From the NCBI RefSeq assembly GCF_016509475.1, contig NC_057355.1:124413634-124477633 (forward strand): a DNA stretch of 64,000 bases, read 5' to 3'. The stretch comes from Prionailurus bengalensis (taxonomy: Eukaryota; Chordata; Mammalia; Carnivora; Felidae). How positions within the stretch are numbered: the stretch's first letter is position 1; each line of letters begins with the position of its first letter. A program made the translations under genes and the position numbers. This document shows positions 22,462-33,526 of this stretch, piece after piece. Under the pieces are notes generated by a model. The model made no database searches. It had not been told where the DNA came from and saw only the letters and a program-made list of their open reading frames with translations.

Positions 22462-22561
22462 GGAAAGAAAATAGAAAATGCCCCAAATTTGCATCTTCAT
22501 AGCAGAGATAGGGAAAGAAAATAGAAAATGCCCCAAATTTGCATCTTGATGGCAGAGATAG
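22462..22561. repeat. 50-bp tandem duplication with an octamer motif in each copy
   Basis: Copies at 22462-22511 and 22512-22561 start GGAAAGAAAATAGAAAATG and differ at two positions only (CTTCATAG against CTTGATGG). Each contains ATTTGCAT, the octamer recognised by POU-domain factors. Confidence 0.95.
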
Positions 22562-22569
22562 GCAAATAT

Positions 22570-22765
22570 AAGAACTCTTCATTGGGCGACAATAATAATA
22601 GAGACTGTTTATTGACAGTGTCCTATTTGCAATGCATTTGACATAAGAATTTGAAACCTTGTTGCAACTCACTCTTGGAACATCCTACTGACACTCAAAA
22701 AATCAAGTTTGTGTAAAACCACACAGCAGAGAATTTGTAGAACATGGATTTGACTGCTAATTTGT
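22570..22765 (-). repeat. MIR fragment, antisense
   Basis: TTTGCAATGCATTTGACATAAG, AACCTTGTTGCAACTC, AACCACACAGCAGAGAATTTG, then ATGGATTTGACTGC and AAAGTCTCTG resemble a reversed, decayed MIR. Confidence 0.5.
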
Positions 22766-22989
22766 CCCAATTCAAAGTCTCTGAATTTTCTATTGTGTTA
22801 GATATAAATAAGCTATATATAAATATTCCACTGTCAGTGGGTAAGCCTGTCTTCACACTTGACAGAAAAGCCAACTCTGAGAACAATGTCAAATAGAAGT
22901 GTTCAAGCAGCAGTAGAAACCAAAGAGATCCCAGAAAGAACAGTGCTCACTATATCCTGGATGCTTTTTGCCTTATAAATACAGTGAGT

Positions 22990-23200
22990 AGGAACATGGG
23001 CATTAGAGTCAGAACTGGATTGGGATCTTGTTTCTTCTATTTACTAGCTGTGCAACTTGCACAATACTGAGCCTCTCTGGTATATGATTCTCATTCTATC
23101 AACTGTGATAATCCAGAGATAATAATGGTACCCCCGTTAGAGTTGTCAAGATTAAGACACTGTGCTTGATACGTGGTAAACATTCAATATATGCTCTTAA
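22990..23200 (+). repeat. MIR SINE
   Basis: GGGCATTAGAGTCAGAACTGG, TTTACTAGCTGTGCAACTTG, CTGAGCCTCTCTGG, AATAATGGTACCCCCG, TGTCAAGATTAAGACACTGTG and GGTAAACATTCAATA give a nearly complete MIR. Confidence 0.85.
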
Positions 23201-23204
23201 TCAT

Positions 23205-24530
23205 TTTCACCATTATTGCTTCACCAAAGAATTAAGCAGTGGGTATTGGCCATATGTAGCTTTGAAGCAGAACATTTTTTGTGGTCAATGGGACTCAGCA
23301 GGAAGTATTCAGGGATGGTTTAAGCAACTTTTCAAATACACATATACAGTATTTACCAAACCAGTGTTATTCAACATCTAATCCAGCATAGTGAAAACAC
23401 ATTAATAGGTAAACTGGTTTGTCTCCTTTATTCTCAGACCACTACTTAAATGTTCCTGAAGGTCCCTTCCAGCTCTGAGATTGGTGACTAACTTTGTTAA
23501 GCACCTACTATGCTCAGAGTTTATCACTGGGAAGAACAGGTTGATAAACTCAGAGAAGCAGTATGTAAAAAGACCTATCATTCTGCTATAGAATTAGCCA
23601 AAATTATAATCCTATCCTTTGGCTTTGTCAGAGAAGGGTTTTGAAGATAATAAAAAGATATTCAAAAAGAGTTGAACTTCTGGGAAGAATGGTGATAATA
23701 GAGATACGCCATAGACTCTAAATAAGAATGGTTTGTTTAAAGAAACATAAATTAAAGAAAGCACTAAAGGGAAAAGAGAGATGGATTTCACCCTCTGGGT
23801 CTGACTTTTTTTTAAATTGCACCAGCAAGGGATTGGTCAGAGAGATTTATTTCAACCTTTAGTAGTGTGTTAGCAGCGTTAGAGCAAGAGATGTGGTGAA
23901 AAGAAAGAGGGAGAGAAATGTGAACAAGCAAGAGAGTGTCTTGGAATTTAATTTATTTAAATTTAGATTATATTGCTATTGCATTAATGTTTCAATAAAT
24001 CGTAGTTCCAAGTACTTTAAGTACATGTTACAGTCTATTTTTGATTTTGCCAATTTTTAGCAGTGTTTTTCAAAAACATTTTATAAGCTCTGAGCATTTT
24101 TTTAACCATTGGGTAGACCCTTCTCAAATGAAATTGAGCTTCCAAGTGGCCAAGGTAATTAGTAGGTGGGGAAAAATCTGTTTAGACACTCATTTTAATC
24201 ACAGTTATATGGAAACATCTTGTGGAGATCGGTATAGAAAATAAATAAGAGAGATGGAGAGCATACGTTGGAGGAGAGCCCTGAATGAGTAAATAGTTTT
24301 TGAACGTGTGTTCCTTGTATGTTCCTTGTACGAGAATATTGTACAATTACTACCAAAAAAAAAAATGCAACCTATTGTTATCCCTGAGTAACAGTGCCTC
24401 ATAGCATGTTTGTTATCTGGAGATGTGGATTAATTCTATGAGGACTAGATCTTTCAGAATGCAAATTTAATTAATGTAATCCAAAACAAGGTAATCTCAT
24501 TAATATATTAACAGAAATAACTATTTACAA
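23205..24530. other. Mostly single-copy sequence
   Basis: TTAAGCACCTACTATGCTCAG at about 23497 suggests a short antisense L2 end (23485-23560). Nothing else recognised. Confidence 0.35.
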
Positions 24531-24537
24531 ATTTTAT

Positions 24538-24620
24538 TTTTTTAATTTATTTTACTTTTTTAATGTTTATTTTTGAGACAGAGAGAGAGAGAGAGAGCGA
24601 GCATGAGTGGGGGAGGGGCA

Positions 24621-24663
<43 letters not shown>

Positions 24664-24800
24664 CTTGAAGCAAGCTCCAGGCTCCAAGCTGTCAGCACAG
24701 AGCCTGATGTGGTGCTTGAACTCATGAACTGTGAGATCATGACCTGAGCTGAAGTCGGATGCCCAATCAACTGAGCCACCCAGGGGTACCCAGGTACCCC
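24538..24800 (-). mobile_element. Feline-type SINE, antisense, with internal (CA)n expansion
   Basis: TTTAATGTTTATTTTTGAGAC tail, AAGCTGTCAGCACAGAGCC middle and CTGAGCCACCCAGG head. Part of the CT-rich domain has been replaced by a long CA repeat. TACAAATTTTATT and TACAAAATTTTAATT flank it. Confidence 0.93.
24620..24661. repeat. (CA)n microsatellite inside a SINE
   Basis: About 20 CA units within the antisense SINE. Confidence 0.95.
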
Positions 24801-24801
24801 T

Positions 24802-25420
24802 ACAAAATTTTAATTAGAAGTGTTTTAAACTTTAAATTTCTTCAAATACTTAAACAATGATACAATTTAGTTTAAGGTGATTAGTGCAATTTTAAGAGGA
24901 TATGTTTATATCAACAATATTTCCATTGGAGAAAAAGGAACTTTGTAGGAGAGGTTTCTAGGCTCCTTGAATAACGATAATTTTCATTTGACCGAGACCC
25001 CCCCCCCCATTTTCCCAGAATTCCTCTTACCTTAACCTTGGGCTGTTTCCAGCAATTGCTCAGATTATTGCAACTGATGGCACACATTTACTTCCTTTGA
25101 CATGCAAGTGCCAGACCATCTTTATCTTCCCTCAGTTCCTGAGAGAACTAGGAACTTCCAAGCCTTGGGCTAAATTGTGAAGCTGACAGTTTGTTTTGGG
25201 AACTTCCAAGTGAACGTATTTGGTGGTTCACTGAGGCCTCCCAGGAATGAGATTCTTTCACCTAAAGAAACAGTGCTACTTCTGGGAATTTCTAGCACAA
25301 CAGAAGGTAGCTGGAGGGCATTTTTGTCTGGGTAGTTTGGAGGCCAGCCAATGCTGTGGAAGAAAGTAAGGCAAAGACAAAGATATACTTTGGAAGACTC
25401 CTACAAAAGAAAGCAGGAGT
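24802..25420. other. Single-copy sequence, nothing recognised
   Basis: Contains a short C run near 25003-25016 and otherwise no recognisable repeat or gene. Confidence 0.4.
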
Positions 25421-25422
25421 TA

Positions 25423-25828
25423 TGGAGTCTCATTCCTGTGATAAATAAGCCTACTGACTCAATCAAAGGTGGAACACGAAGACTAGGAACACAGGTGAAG
25501 TGAGGCTTTAATCAACATTCTTGCAAGAGCAGGTGTCTGATGGACAAGCACACTTTGGCAGGTACATTAGACAATTTATATCTTAACATGCAAGTCCCTC
25601 CCCTGATTCCTCACTGGCTGAGTACTAAGGAGTTTGCAGCCTTACCCGGACATCATGTATGCCCATGTAAGGCAAAAAGTAGTTGGACTGGAACAAACTT
25701 ACCTTCCTTGAAGTGAGGCAGAGACTTCAGTTCTTTGGCACATGCTCATCACAAAGCCCATGAAAATAAACCTGCCAAAAGAGAGGGAAAGAACTAGGAA
25801 GTGAAATGTCTAAGGCTTTGGGACACCA
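25423..25828 (-). mobile_element. Solo LTR of endogenous-retrovirus type, antisense
   Basis: About 406 bases with TG...CA termini. On the minus strand the order is that of a retroviral promoter: a GATATAAAT TATA-like box (complement near 25575), then about 90 bases later GATTAAAGCCTCACTTCACC with an ATTAAA polyadenylation signal (complement near 25508), then a U5-like CGTGTTCCACCTTTGATTG. No internal viral sequence flanks it on either side, so it is most likely a solo LTR left by recombination. Class I (gammaretrovirus-like) is a guess from the R-U5 style. Exact ends and the target-site duplication are not resolved. Confidence 0.55.
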
Positions 25829-25834
25829 TTATGG

Positions 25835-27650
25835 GGGGGGTGGCGGCGGGGTTCATACATATTTCCAGTAGGTTGTAAATCTATTGTTAGCTAGACAGCA
25901 CAGCTTTTATTTGGTATTTCTGAAAACGAATCATCTCCCTTATGTCTCACATTCCCAGAAGGGACAGACAGTAAGACCCCCACAGGCCTCCCTGTCTCTG
26001 TGTGTTGGCTAGAGTTGCTTTTTGTCATTAGTACAGAAACAAGGCACACTAGATAATAATGAAACATATGTGCAGAAACCTGAGTTTGGTTTTCAGAGAT
26101 TGTCTCCTATATCTTTAGTTCTCCTGGATGTGCTGGGACCTCCAGAAAATGCAGGTCTCGAGCTCTGTTTGTTTATTTAGTGTTTCCAAATTTTCAGATT
26201 CTGCCTCTAAGACATATGATGTGATTAACTGATTCTTTCTAATTTAAGATACAATTATTTTCTGTGTAGGAGGCTATAAAGTCACTTTAATTTTAATATA
26301 TATTTTTTTTACCTTTCTGCTCTGTTTTTCACATTGCTGTCATTGTCAAGACTGGTAATTAATCAAGACTCAGTCTAGGATGGCCCCTTTTCCCTCCTCT
26401 TCTTATCCTTCCCTTGCCTGCCTGAACAATGAAGAATGATGTCTCTCCTCCCCTGCCCTGGCTCCTTGTCCTTGGAGAACTCAAGCCAGGCCCCATGACA
26501 AGTAGTTCCCACTGAGGGGAAAGCACTAGGAATGAAAAATAAGATTCCTGTAGCCTAGGCAACAAGGGGTGGACTTCCTGATCCTTGTCATTGGCCACCA
26601 TCCATCTCTCTATGTCGGGAGGCCTTTGGGAACAGCAGAAACAAAAAGGAAAAAAAAATAAGTTTTCATCCCTGCATTGCACTTCTTACATTGACCTAGG
26701 TTTTAGCACTATGAGAAATCTGGGGATGCTTTTGCAATAGTGCTGTAAAGTGATGAGTATTGAGTTTTTCCCAAGGTTTTCATACACAGGTTTCCTTTCA
26801 CCTACCAACCCATAAGCACACATGCAGGCATACTCATACTCTCTGTTCTTTCTGCAGTTCTGTTTTTTCTAAGTGTTTCCAGGGAAAAAAAGCAAACATG
26901 CTCTGTAAAAAAGTTTTACAGATCACCCTTTCAATATATGATTGGTTTACATCTTTGGACACTGTAGAGCCCAGTCTGTTTTCTTATTTAATTGAGATGA
27001 GGGAGAAAACTTCCCCATTCATTGCATGCCTGAAACTCTATAAGAGATCATGCCTTTGGATTAAGATGTTGCATCTTCAAGAAGCCACATGAAATAGCAG
27101 TGATTCTAGGCAGAAAGGATGATATAGTATGACTTAATCAATCATACCCTCCTACAGTTTTAGCAAATCCATTTACAATGGAGGTCATTAGTGGGCAGCA
27201 TGACCCCAGGAGTGAGGAATAGAATAGATAAGTTGAGATGGGTTGGACGAGAAATTTATTTCTAAAAAAAGATCACTACACTGTCTAGGGGCAGGATGGG
27301 GGCAGGAGAGTGGAGGAATGATGGAGAACTGAAGTGAGGTGTTAGGCTAACTGAATGGAGTAGATGACTTGGTGACTTAGATCATATCAATCTGTCATTT
27401 GCACAGGAAATCCCACATTATAGTTAAATAAAATATTTGTCTTAGTATATAGTTAAATATAGTTAAATAAAATACTTAAAATATAGTTAAAATAAATGTT
27501 GTGGTGATTTTCTTTTTTCTTTTAGTGTGTTTTAGTGTATTGGTCAGGTGTCATTTGGTTGCTTGAACTGATTTATGCAAAAAGGAAATATACAGATCGT
27601 GAGAAACTCAAATTAGGTCAGAGATGTTATTAATTGAATTCAATTAGCTA
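25835..27650. other. Single-copy sequence, nothing recognised
   Basis: No gene or repeat I can name. Open frames at 26359-26682 (minus) and 26760-27092 (plus), about 107-110 codons, are the longest here but show no domain, signal peptide or repeat. Confidence 0.35.
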
Positions 27651-27654
27651 ATTC

Positions 27655-28125
27655 CACAACTTGCTATATAACCTGCAACCACAATATCTCAGCAGCATAG
27701 GACAACAAATATTTATTTCTTGTGGAGCTGTGGGTTGGTTGAAGGTCAGCTGTTGAGGGTAGGGGTTAGCTGAGTGACTCTGCTGATCTCAGCTGGGCTC
27801 ACTCATGGTCTTGGGGGTCAGGTGGCATTCAATTATGTGGGCGTTGCTCAGCTGGGGCAGGTCACCGGTAACTACACATCTTGCATCCTCTTCATGTGTC
27901 CAGCTGACTAACTTGGGCATTTTCCTTTCTATTTTTGCAGATTAGTCTTTGCTGCTTCCTGGTACAAATAGCTATCTATATATGGCAATTCTTTTTCGCA
28001 GGTTTGCCCCTCATACCCATTTAAGAAAACAACCAGACTGTCTTCCCCAAGTATCTCCTGGGGAAAGAACTTCCTAGCCAGGAGCTGTGGTCATATTAGG
28101 CAAAGTCAACTGCCTAGGCTTACTG
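27655..28125 (-). repeat. Ancient LTR-like repeat fragment, family unassigned
   Basis: CAACCACAATATCTCAGCAGCATAG, GACAACAAATATTTATTTCTTG, then CTCTGCTGATCTCAGCTGGGC and CTCACTCATGG resemble the reverse of a widespread old mammalian LTR-type repeat. I cannot name the family with confidence. Confidence 0.35.
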
Positions 28126-28313
28126 TAACCATATGAAAAATGAAAGAATGGGCAAAAGACAAAAATAGTCATGTACCACATTAATGACATATTCATTATT
28201 TGAGTTAGTTAATTTTGTTGTAAGTGGAGATAATGAGGGGATTATCCTCAGTTATTGCTTACACAGAACAAGATTCTTAGTAACCTGATGAATTTAGTCA
28301 TTTGAACATGATT

Positions 28314-28507
28314 TTTTTTATGTTTATTTTTGAGGGAGAGACAGAGTGCGAGTGGGAGAGGGGCAGAGAGAGAAGACACATCTGAAGCAGCCTCCAGGCT
28401 CTGAGCTTTCAGCACAGAGCACAAGACAGGGCTCCACCTCACAAACCACGAGATCATGACCTGAGTCAAAGTTGGATGCTTAACCAAATGAGCCACCCAG
28501 GCACCCC
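28314..28507 (-). mobile_element. Feline-type SINE, antisense
   Basis: TTTATGTTTATTTTTGAGGG tail, CTTTCAGCACAGAGC middle and GCCACCCAGGCACCCC head. TGAACATGATT occurs on both sides (28303-28313 and 28508-28518). Confidence 0.95.
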
Positions 28508-28554
28508 TGAACATGATTCTTAAAAGGAAGACCTTTGGTTGATTTGTTCAGAGC

Positions 28555-28615
28555 TTTCCTTCTTTCCTTCCTCCCTTCCTCCATCCCACTCCCTCCCTCT
28601 CTCTTTCTTTCTTTT

Positions 28616-28679
<64 letters not shown>

Positions 28680-28680
28680 A
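28555..28680. repeat. (CTTT)n microsatellite and pyrimidine-rich lead
   Basis: A CCTTCC/CTCCCT run followed by about 16 CTTT units. It produces the long Ser/Phe/Leu open frame at 28535, which is not a gene. Confidence 0.95.
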
Positions 28681-28799
28681 TTTTTCTATTTTCTTGTTAC
28701 ATTTGTACTTTCTGGGTTTCTTTCCCCTCATTTCATCATTTAGTGGAAATCTCAAAGAATGCTTGAATGAACTCCGATTTTTCATCCCTTTGTTGTTGC

Positions 28800-29245
28800 T
28801 GACTCCACAAAGATCCAAGCCAGACATCCCATTAGTAGCCTTTCAACATGCAATGCTCTTTCAGGTTTCTATCTTCAAGATCATCCAAAGTTGGATTATC
28901 AACACTGATTTTTCTCTACTGTACCATACCCAAGCCACTTCTCCAATCAGGGTGGCTCTCTCTACTGCCCCCACCCCATCAATCCTGTCTCCATGACTTT
29001 TCTTGAAGTTTCTCATTGAAAATGTTCTCTTGCCTATTCTGATCACTCAGGCAAAGTGCACTGATTCCTGAAGGCCCCATATTCAGCCCCATATTCTCCA
29101 TGACTCCTTTATGAAGCCACATGAGCTATTCCATTATCAGCTATTTTGAAGATACCTAATCTTGTGCCTTGTTTATGTTTCCCAAGAACTAGGACAATGC
29201 CAATCACATAGTAGATGCTTAACACAAATTTGTTATCTGATTCTA
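28800..29245 (+). repeat. L2 LINE fragment, weak
   Basis: A T/C-rich degenerate stretch ends in TTGTGCCTTGTTTATGTTTCC, AGGACAATGCCAATCACATAG and TAGATGCTTAACACAAATTTG, which follows the plus-strand L2 3' end. Only the final 90 bases are reasonably clear. Confidence 0.45.
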
Positions 29246-29249
29246 GAGT

Positions 29250-29885
29250 CCTTATTAGAGTATCAAAAGGATGATTATAATATCAGAAAATTATCTGTCA
29301 CCATTCTCTGAATTATCACATCTCCTAATCAACATTTCATACTTAGTCCTTATCTCTCTAGAGACCATTACTTTCCATTATAAGGGCAATGTTTGGGAGA
29401 GAGATACTGTTCTACCCTGCCATCCATTTCTCCATGAGTCTGGTAGAAAATGGATGATTCAAATAACTTCTTCCTAATATAATTTATATGAAAGGGAAGT
29501 ATTTTCTATTTCTCCCTTATGTGCTCTTGTTTTGAATTGCAAATATTCACTTTCACATATATTTAAAAGTTATTTTGACAGTATGTAATTGAGATTTAAA
29601 ACATTCTGAACTTGGCTGTTTTCCCTTGATCAAATCTTTTTTTAGTAGAAACACTGTAAATACACCAACAAGTGTCAGAACATACAGTATAGTGAACAGC
29701 CAAGGACAATCTGTTATGATATTCTGCATATTAAAGACCAGTTTGTTTATGCCACCAGGAGGAATTCATTTTTGGTATTTCAATTTGATGGATTTAGTGA
29801 GAATGATATAATTTGCTTCACTTAACAACAGTGCCACAGCAGAAGGGTATCCATTACTCTTTACTCAGTGCTAAAAAGAAGAAAG
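29250..29885. other. Single-copy AT-rich sequence, nothing recognised
   Basis: No gene or repeat recognised. Confidence 0.4.
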
Positions 29886-29889
29886 TGTT

Positions 29890-30115
29890 GGGGCGCCTGG
29901 GTGGCGCAGTCGGTTAAGCGTCCGACTTCAGCCAGGTCACGATCTCGCGGTCCGAGAGTTCGAGCCCCGCGTCGGGCTCTGGGCTGATGGCTCAGAGGCT
30001 GGAGCCTGTTTCCGATTCTGTGTCTCCCTCTCTCTCTGCCCCTCCCCCGTTCATGCTCTGTCTCTCTCTGTCCCAAAAATAAATAAACGTTGAAAAAAAA
30101 ATTAAAAAAAAATTA
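29890..30115 (+). mobile_element. Young feline SINE, best-preserved copy of its subfamily
   Basis: GGGGCGCCTGGGTGGCGCAG head, CAGCCAGGTCACGATCTCG, GTTCGAGCCCCGCGTCGG B box, GGGCTGATGGCTCAG, TTCCGATTCTGTGTCTC and TAAATAAACGTTG tail with poly(A). CpGs are largely retained, a mark of youth. GAAGAAAGTGT on the left and AAAGAAAGTGT on the right form the target-site duplication. Confidence 0.97.
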
Positions 30116-30129
30116 TTAAAAAAAGAAAG

Positions 30130-30890
30130 TGTATGATGGAAAAAGTTAAGGTATCCAAAGAGGTAGTATTCCTAGAATCAACAGAGGGAAATTCAGCTTA
30201 GAAACTGAATGGCAGTAATTCCATTCAAACAGGTTAGTGGAATGGATCAGGAACTTGCTTCATGTTAAGAGACATGGAGCTGCTAGCTCTTTTATGTAGA
30301 AGCCTTGGGACTGAGGAAAGGACTCCAGAGAATAACTGATATGAGCTATAATCTTCCTGACTGACTTTCCAGAATGGGGATTGAACTGTGAGAAGGATCA
30401 TGAGTGATTTCTGAGTTGTCAAACTTAGAGGAAACAAAACCATAGGGCTTTCTTTCCTTATATTCCTCTTCTCCACTTCCTTCTTCTCTAACTTTAGCTT
30501 CTACTTCCCCCCTTGCTCCTTCCAATTTTCATATCAGGGATTAGATAGGCCCTTCGAGAGGAATGATTGATTAAAAGCTACCAGTCTTACGAGAAGGACA
30601 AAAATCAAATGTGTTGGGCATTGTTTTTGATTATTCTGATGGCACAGAAAAAGAAGCAACACTCAGAATTAAAGATGAGCAAGATTAATTAAATCAATAT
30701 TCATTAACATGCATTTCTTAAGGGAGAAGATATAAAGATATATAAAAGTTCATGCTGTTAAATAGTTTGCAATCAATTTAAAGTTGAAAAAGTTATGTAC
30801 TGAAACAGATACATGAGGGAAAAAAGCAACAAAAGTTTAAGAGAATATGTCTTAAGAGCAAATTAACTGTTACAGTTATAAGTGGAAGAG
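30130..30890. other. Single-copy sequence, nothing recognised
   Basis: No gene or repeat recognised; AT-rich in its second half. Confidence 0.4.
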
Positions 30891-30894
30891 GAGA

Positions 30895-31260
30895 TCATCA
30901 TTGTTGACTGGGGATGATCCACGAAAGGTGGGCCTTGAGCTGGATTTGGGGCAACACTGTATATAAGACTCAAACAGATAAACCACAACTGGGACTAAGT
31001 GTAAGCAAAGGATCAGAGGCAGCTCTTGATAGGTTTGGTTCAAGTAGACAGATTTTAAATGATGGAAAAATTGTGGGAAAGTAACTTGGGGTCAGCTTCT
31101 ATAAGTCCCTGAATGCCAGCATGGAGAGTTTGGAGCCTATTCAGGATGTGCTTGAAAACCATTGCTAGTAACCATGGGAAAGAAAGATGTGAGCAATATA
31201 ATAGAACAGGAATTGAGAGGCCAGTTCACTGATCAGGCCCTGGGAGAGTTAGATAGGGAG
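30895..31260 (-). repeat. L2-like LINE fragment, antisense
   Basis: GAAAGGTGGGCCTTGAGCTGG, CCTGAATGCCAGCATGGAG, GTTTGGAGCCTATTCAGG and AACCATTGCTAGTAACC follow the same reversed pattern that continues upstream of a clearer antisense L2 end at 61490-62110. Diverged; the family call is tentative. Confidence 0.4.
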
Positions 31261-31264
31261 GTAC

Positions 31265-32600
31265 CTAGATTAGAGAAGGGTCAAAAGGGATGCATTTTGA
31301 AGGCTAGCCCAATAAAGTAAATGGAGGCATCCATGAAAAATACTAAAAAGTCCAGAGAAGGAGTGGAGGTGATAGTTTTGAGGTTTTGATGACTTAAGAA
31401 ATAGCCAAGTGAGAACATCCATTTATCAGTAAGGAGATCCTGGACTAGAATTTGGGAGAGAGTATCAAGCTAAGGCTGTGGATTTGTGTTAGCCACCCAA
31501 AGATGGTGGTTGAATCCATGAAAATGGATGATATTTTCCGTGAAAGAAGTGTTGTCAGAAGGTTTGGCATATTCATGATGAGTGTGTAGTAGAGTGAGGA
31601 ACAGTGAGTGGCCACTTCTAAGTGGCCATTAGAAGAACAGGAGAACCCGACTGGTGCTTGGAATGAGAGTCTCAGAACCAAGGGGGATGTGGAACTCTAG
31701 GGCCAACTGGGTTACCATGAGACCAAGAGGGTAAAAGTGAGGATTACCTGGGATGAAGAACCTAAGGAGTCTCAGAGGTCTTTTGTAGTGATCATTTGCT
31801 TGTCTGCAGAGTTACATCCCTGGGAAGGAATGGGTTAGCTTTTTCTTATTCATTCTTCATTAATACAAATAGAAAAAAAAACCCATAAAAAACATGTGGT
31901 AAAACAAATTAGAAAACAATGTACACACAACTAACACTCCTGGAGAAGAAGATTTCACACTGTCTTTTGCTAACCTGTTCTGATACTCAATGGCACTTGT
32001 TATCCCAGAGTTCTTTTTAAAATCATTATCCAAAATTCCCATTGCTCTCATTTGAAGTGAATTTTTTTTCTGGCTTGCTTTTGTTTATCCTCAGGGGACA
32101 TGAAGAACATATGGCAACTATCTCTCAAGTAATAATATTCATATTTTTGAAATAGGTAATACACAAGATTTTTTTTTTCTTTCTAGCCTGCCATTCTTCA
32201 GGCTAAATAACACTAACTAGTTTATCTTTCTTATGGGCATTTCTTCCCAGGACAGTGGCTTAGACTGAGTCAAACTTAGCTCCTCAGGTTTGGTGGAAAT
32301 TTATATGGAAGTCACTGGTTTGTATCAGTGAGCAACAGTGGAGTCAAACTTGCCTAGTAGGTAAAAATTCAAGAGTGAAATGATGATGGCACCTTTTGGG
32401 AACAATTCTCTGTGCATCTTTTGTATCCTTAGAGCACTCATCAAAATTAATTGGTACACAGTAAATCTTTCAAAGAATAAAACTTGGGGAAAAAGGGGAA
32501 GAAACGTAGCTTTTATCTTGCATTTCCAATGACTACCATATATCAACTCATTACATATTTGAATGAAAGCAAAGATTAAAAATATGCACTAAGATGTAAA
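31265..32600. other. Mostly single-copy sequence with one strong palindrome
   Basis: No gene recognised. The palindrome at 31609-31628 is entered separately. Confidence 0.4.
31609..31628. promoter_or_regulatory. Perfect palindrome TGGCCACTT-CT-AAGTGGCCA
   Basis: Nine-base arms around two bases. Each arm contains CCACTT/AAGTGG, the core recognised by NK-2 class homeodomain proteins, giving two opposed half-sites. Function is inferred from the motif alone. Confidence 0.3.
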
Positions 32601-32619
32601 ATTATGAATGTGATTTTAT

Positions 32620-32824
32620 TAAAAATTATTTTTAATGTTTACTTGTTTTTGAGAGACAGAGCACGAGTTGGGAGGGGCAGAGAAAGAGGGAGACACAGAA
32701 TTTGAAGCAGGCTCCAGGCTCCTAGCTGTCAGCACAGAGCCCGAAGCAGTGCTCAAACCCATGATCCGTGAAATCATGACCTGAGCTGAAGCTGACTTAA
32801 CTGACTGAGCCACCCAGGCGCCCC
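32620..32824 (-). mobile_element. Feline-type SINE, antisense
   Basis: TTTTAATGTTTACTTG tail, CTAGCTGTCAGCACAGAGCC middle, GCCACCCAGGCGCCCC head. GAATGTGATTTT and GAATATGATTTT flank it. Confidence 0.94.
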
Positions 32825-33209
32825 AAGAATATGATTTTTTTTTAAGTTGCTAAAAGTCAAGGCTAGTCTGTTGGGCTGTTTCTTAGGAATATGATACTTT
32901 ATTTATTTTAATATATTCAGAAACGTTATAAGCTCTGAGATTGGTAAGAATGAATGTTAATGAATGTTGCCTCTACTTCCTCCCTAGAATTTATGTACCG
33001 TAATATTTTTCATGGAAGTCTCATTAAAAATCGTTGAAGGACTATCGGTCTCAATTCATCAAAAAGTACTTGTTATAGGCCAACCAAGATTTTGTCACTG
33101 TGTTCCAGGGGAAAGTTAAATAAACAAAAAATCTCAGACTATTAAAGTTGATAAAGTTTCTGATTTATCTCAAAGCAGGTATTTTCTTGACATCATAACA
33201 AGGGTGAAT

Positions 33210-33450
33210 GTTTACATAGGTCAGACCTTGTGCTAGTCACTCTTCTAGCACTTTCTATATAATGATATACATTATTTCTTTTTATATTTAAACAACCCAT
33301 TGAAGTCTGTGCTATTACTGTCTTCATTTTACAGATGAGAAAATCGGTAAGGCTTGCCTAAGATTATATAGCTGGTAAACAACAGAGCTAGGATTTTAAC
33401 CGGGGTCATCTGGCTCCATATCCTGTACACTTAATCATTACTCCATGAGA
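33210..33450 (-). repeat. MIR SINE, antisense
   Basis: GTGCTAGTCACTCTTCTAGCAC, TCTTCATTTTACAGATGAG, TTGCCTAAGATTATATAGCTGG, CAGAGCTAGGATTTTAACC and CTGGCTCCATATCCTG form a nearly complete reversed MIR. Confidence 0.88.
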
Positions 33451-33526
33451 GATACCTTCAATGCTTTGCTTCAGTAAATTGAGAAGTGAGCAGTGCACCA
33501 CCTTGTACTTAAAAATTCTAACTCCT

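Noticed and set aside
22462..22561. Direct repeats considered as a CRISPR-like array
   Set aside because: Only two abutting 50-bp copies with no spacers, in a mammalian genome.
26359..26682. 107-codon minus-strand open frame in single-copy DNA
   Set aside because: No recognisable domain or start context, and the composition matches the flanks. No evidence for a gene.
28535..28996. 153-codon open frame, the longest in the window, rich in Phe, Leu and Ser
   Set aside because: Its N-terminal half is a translation of the (CTTT)n microsatellite. The rest overlaps a weak L2 fragment and has no domain.
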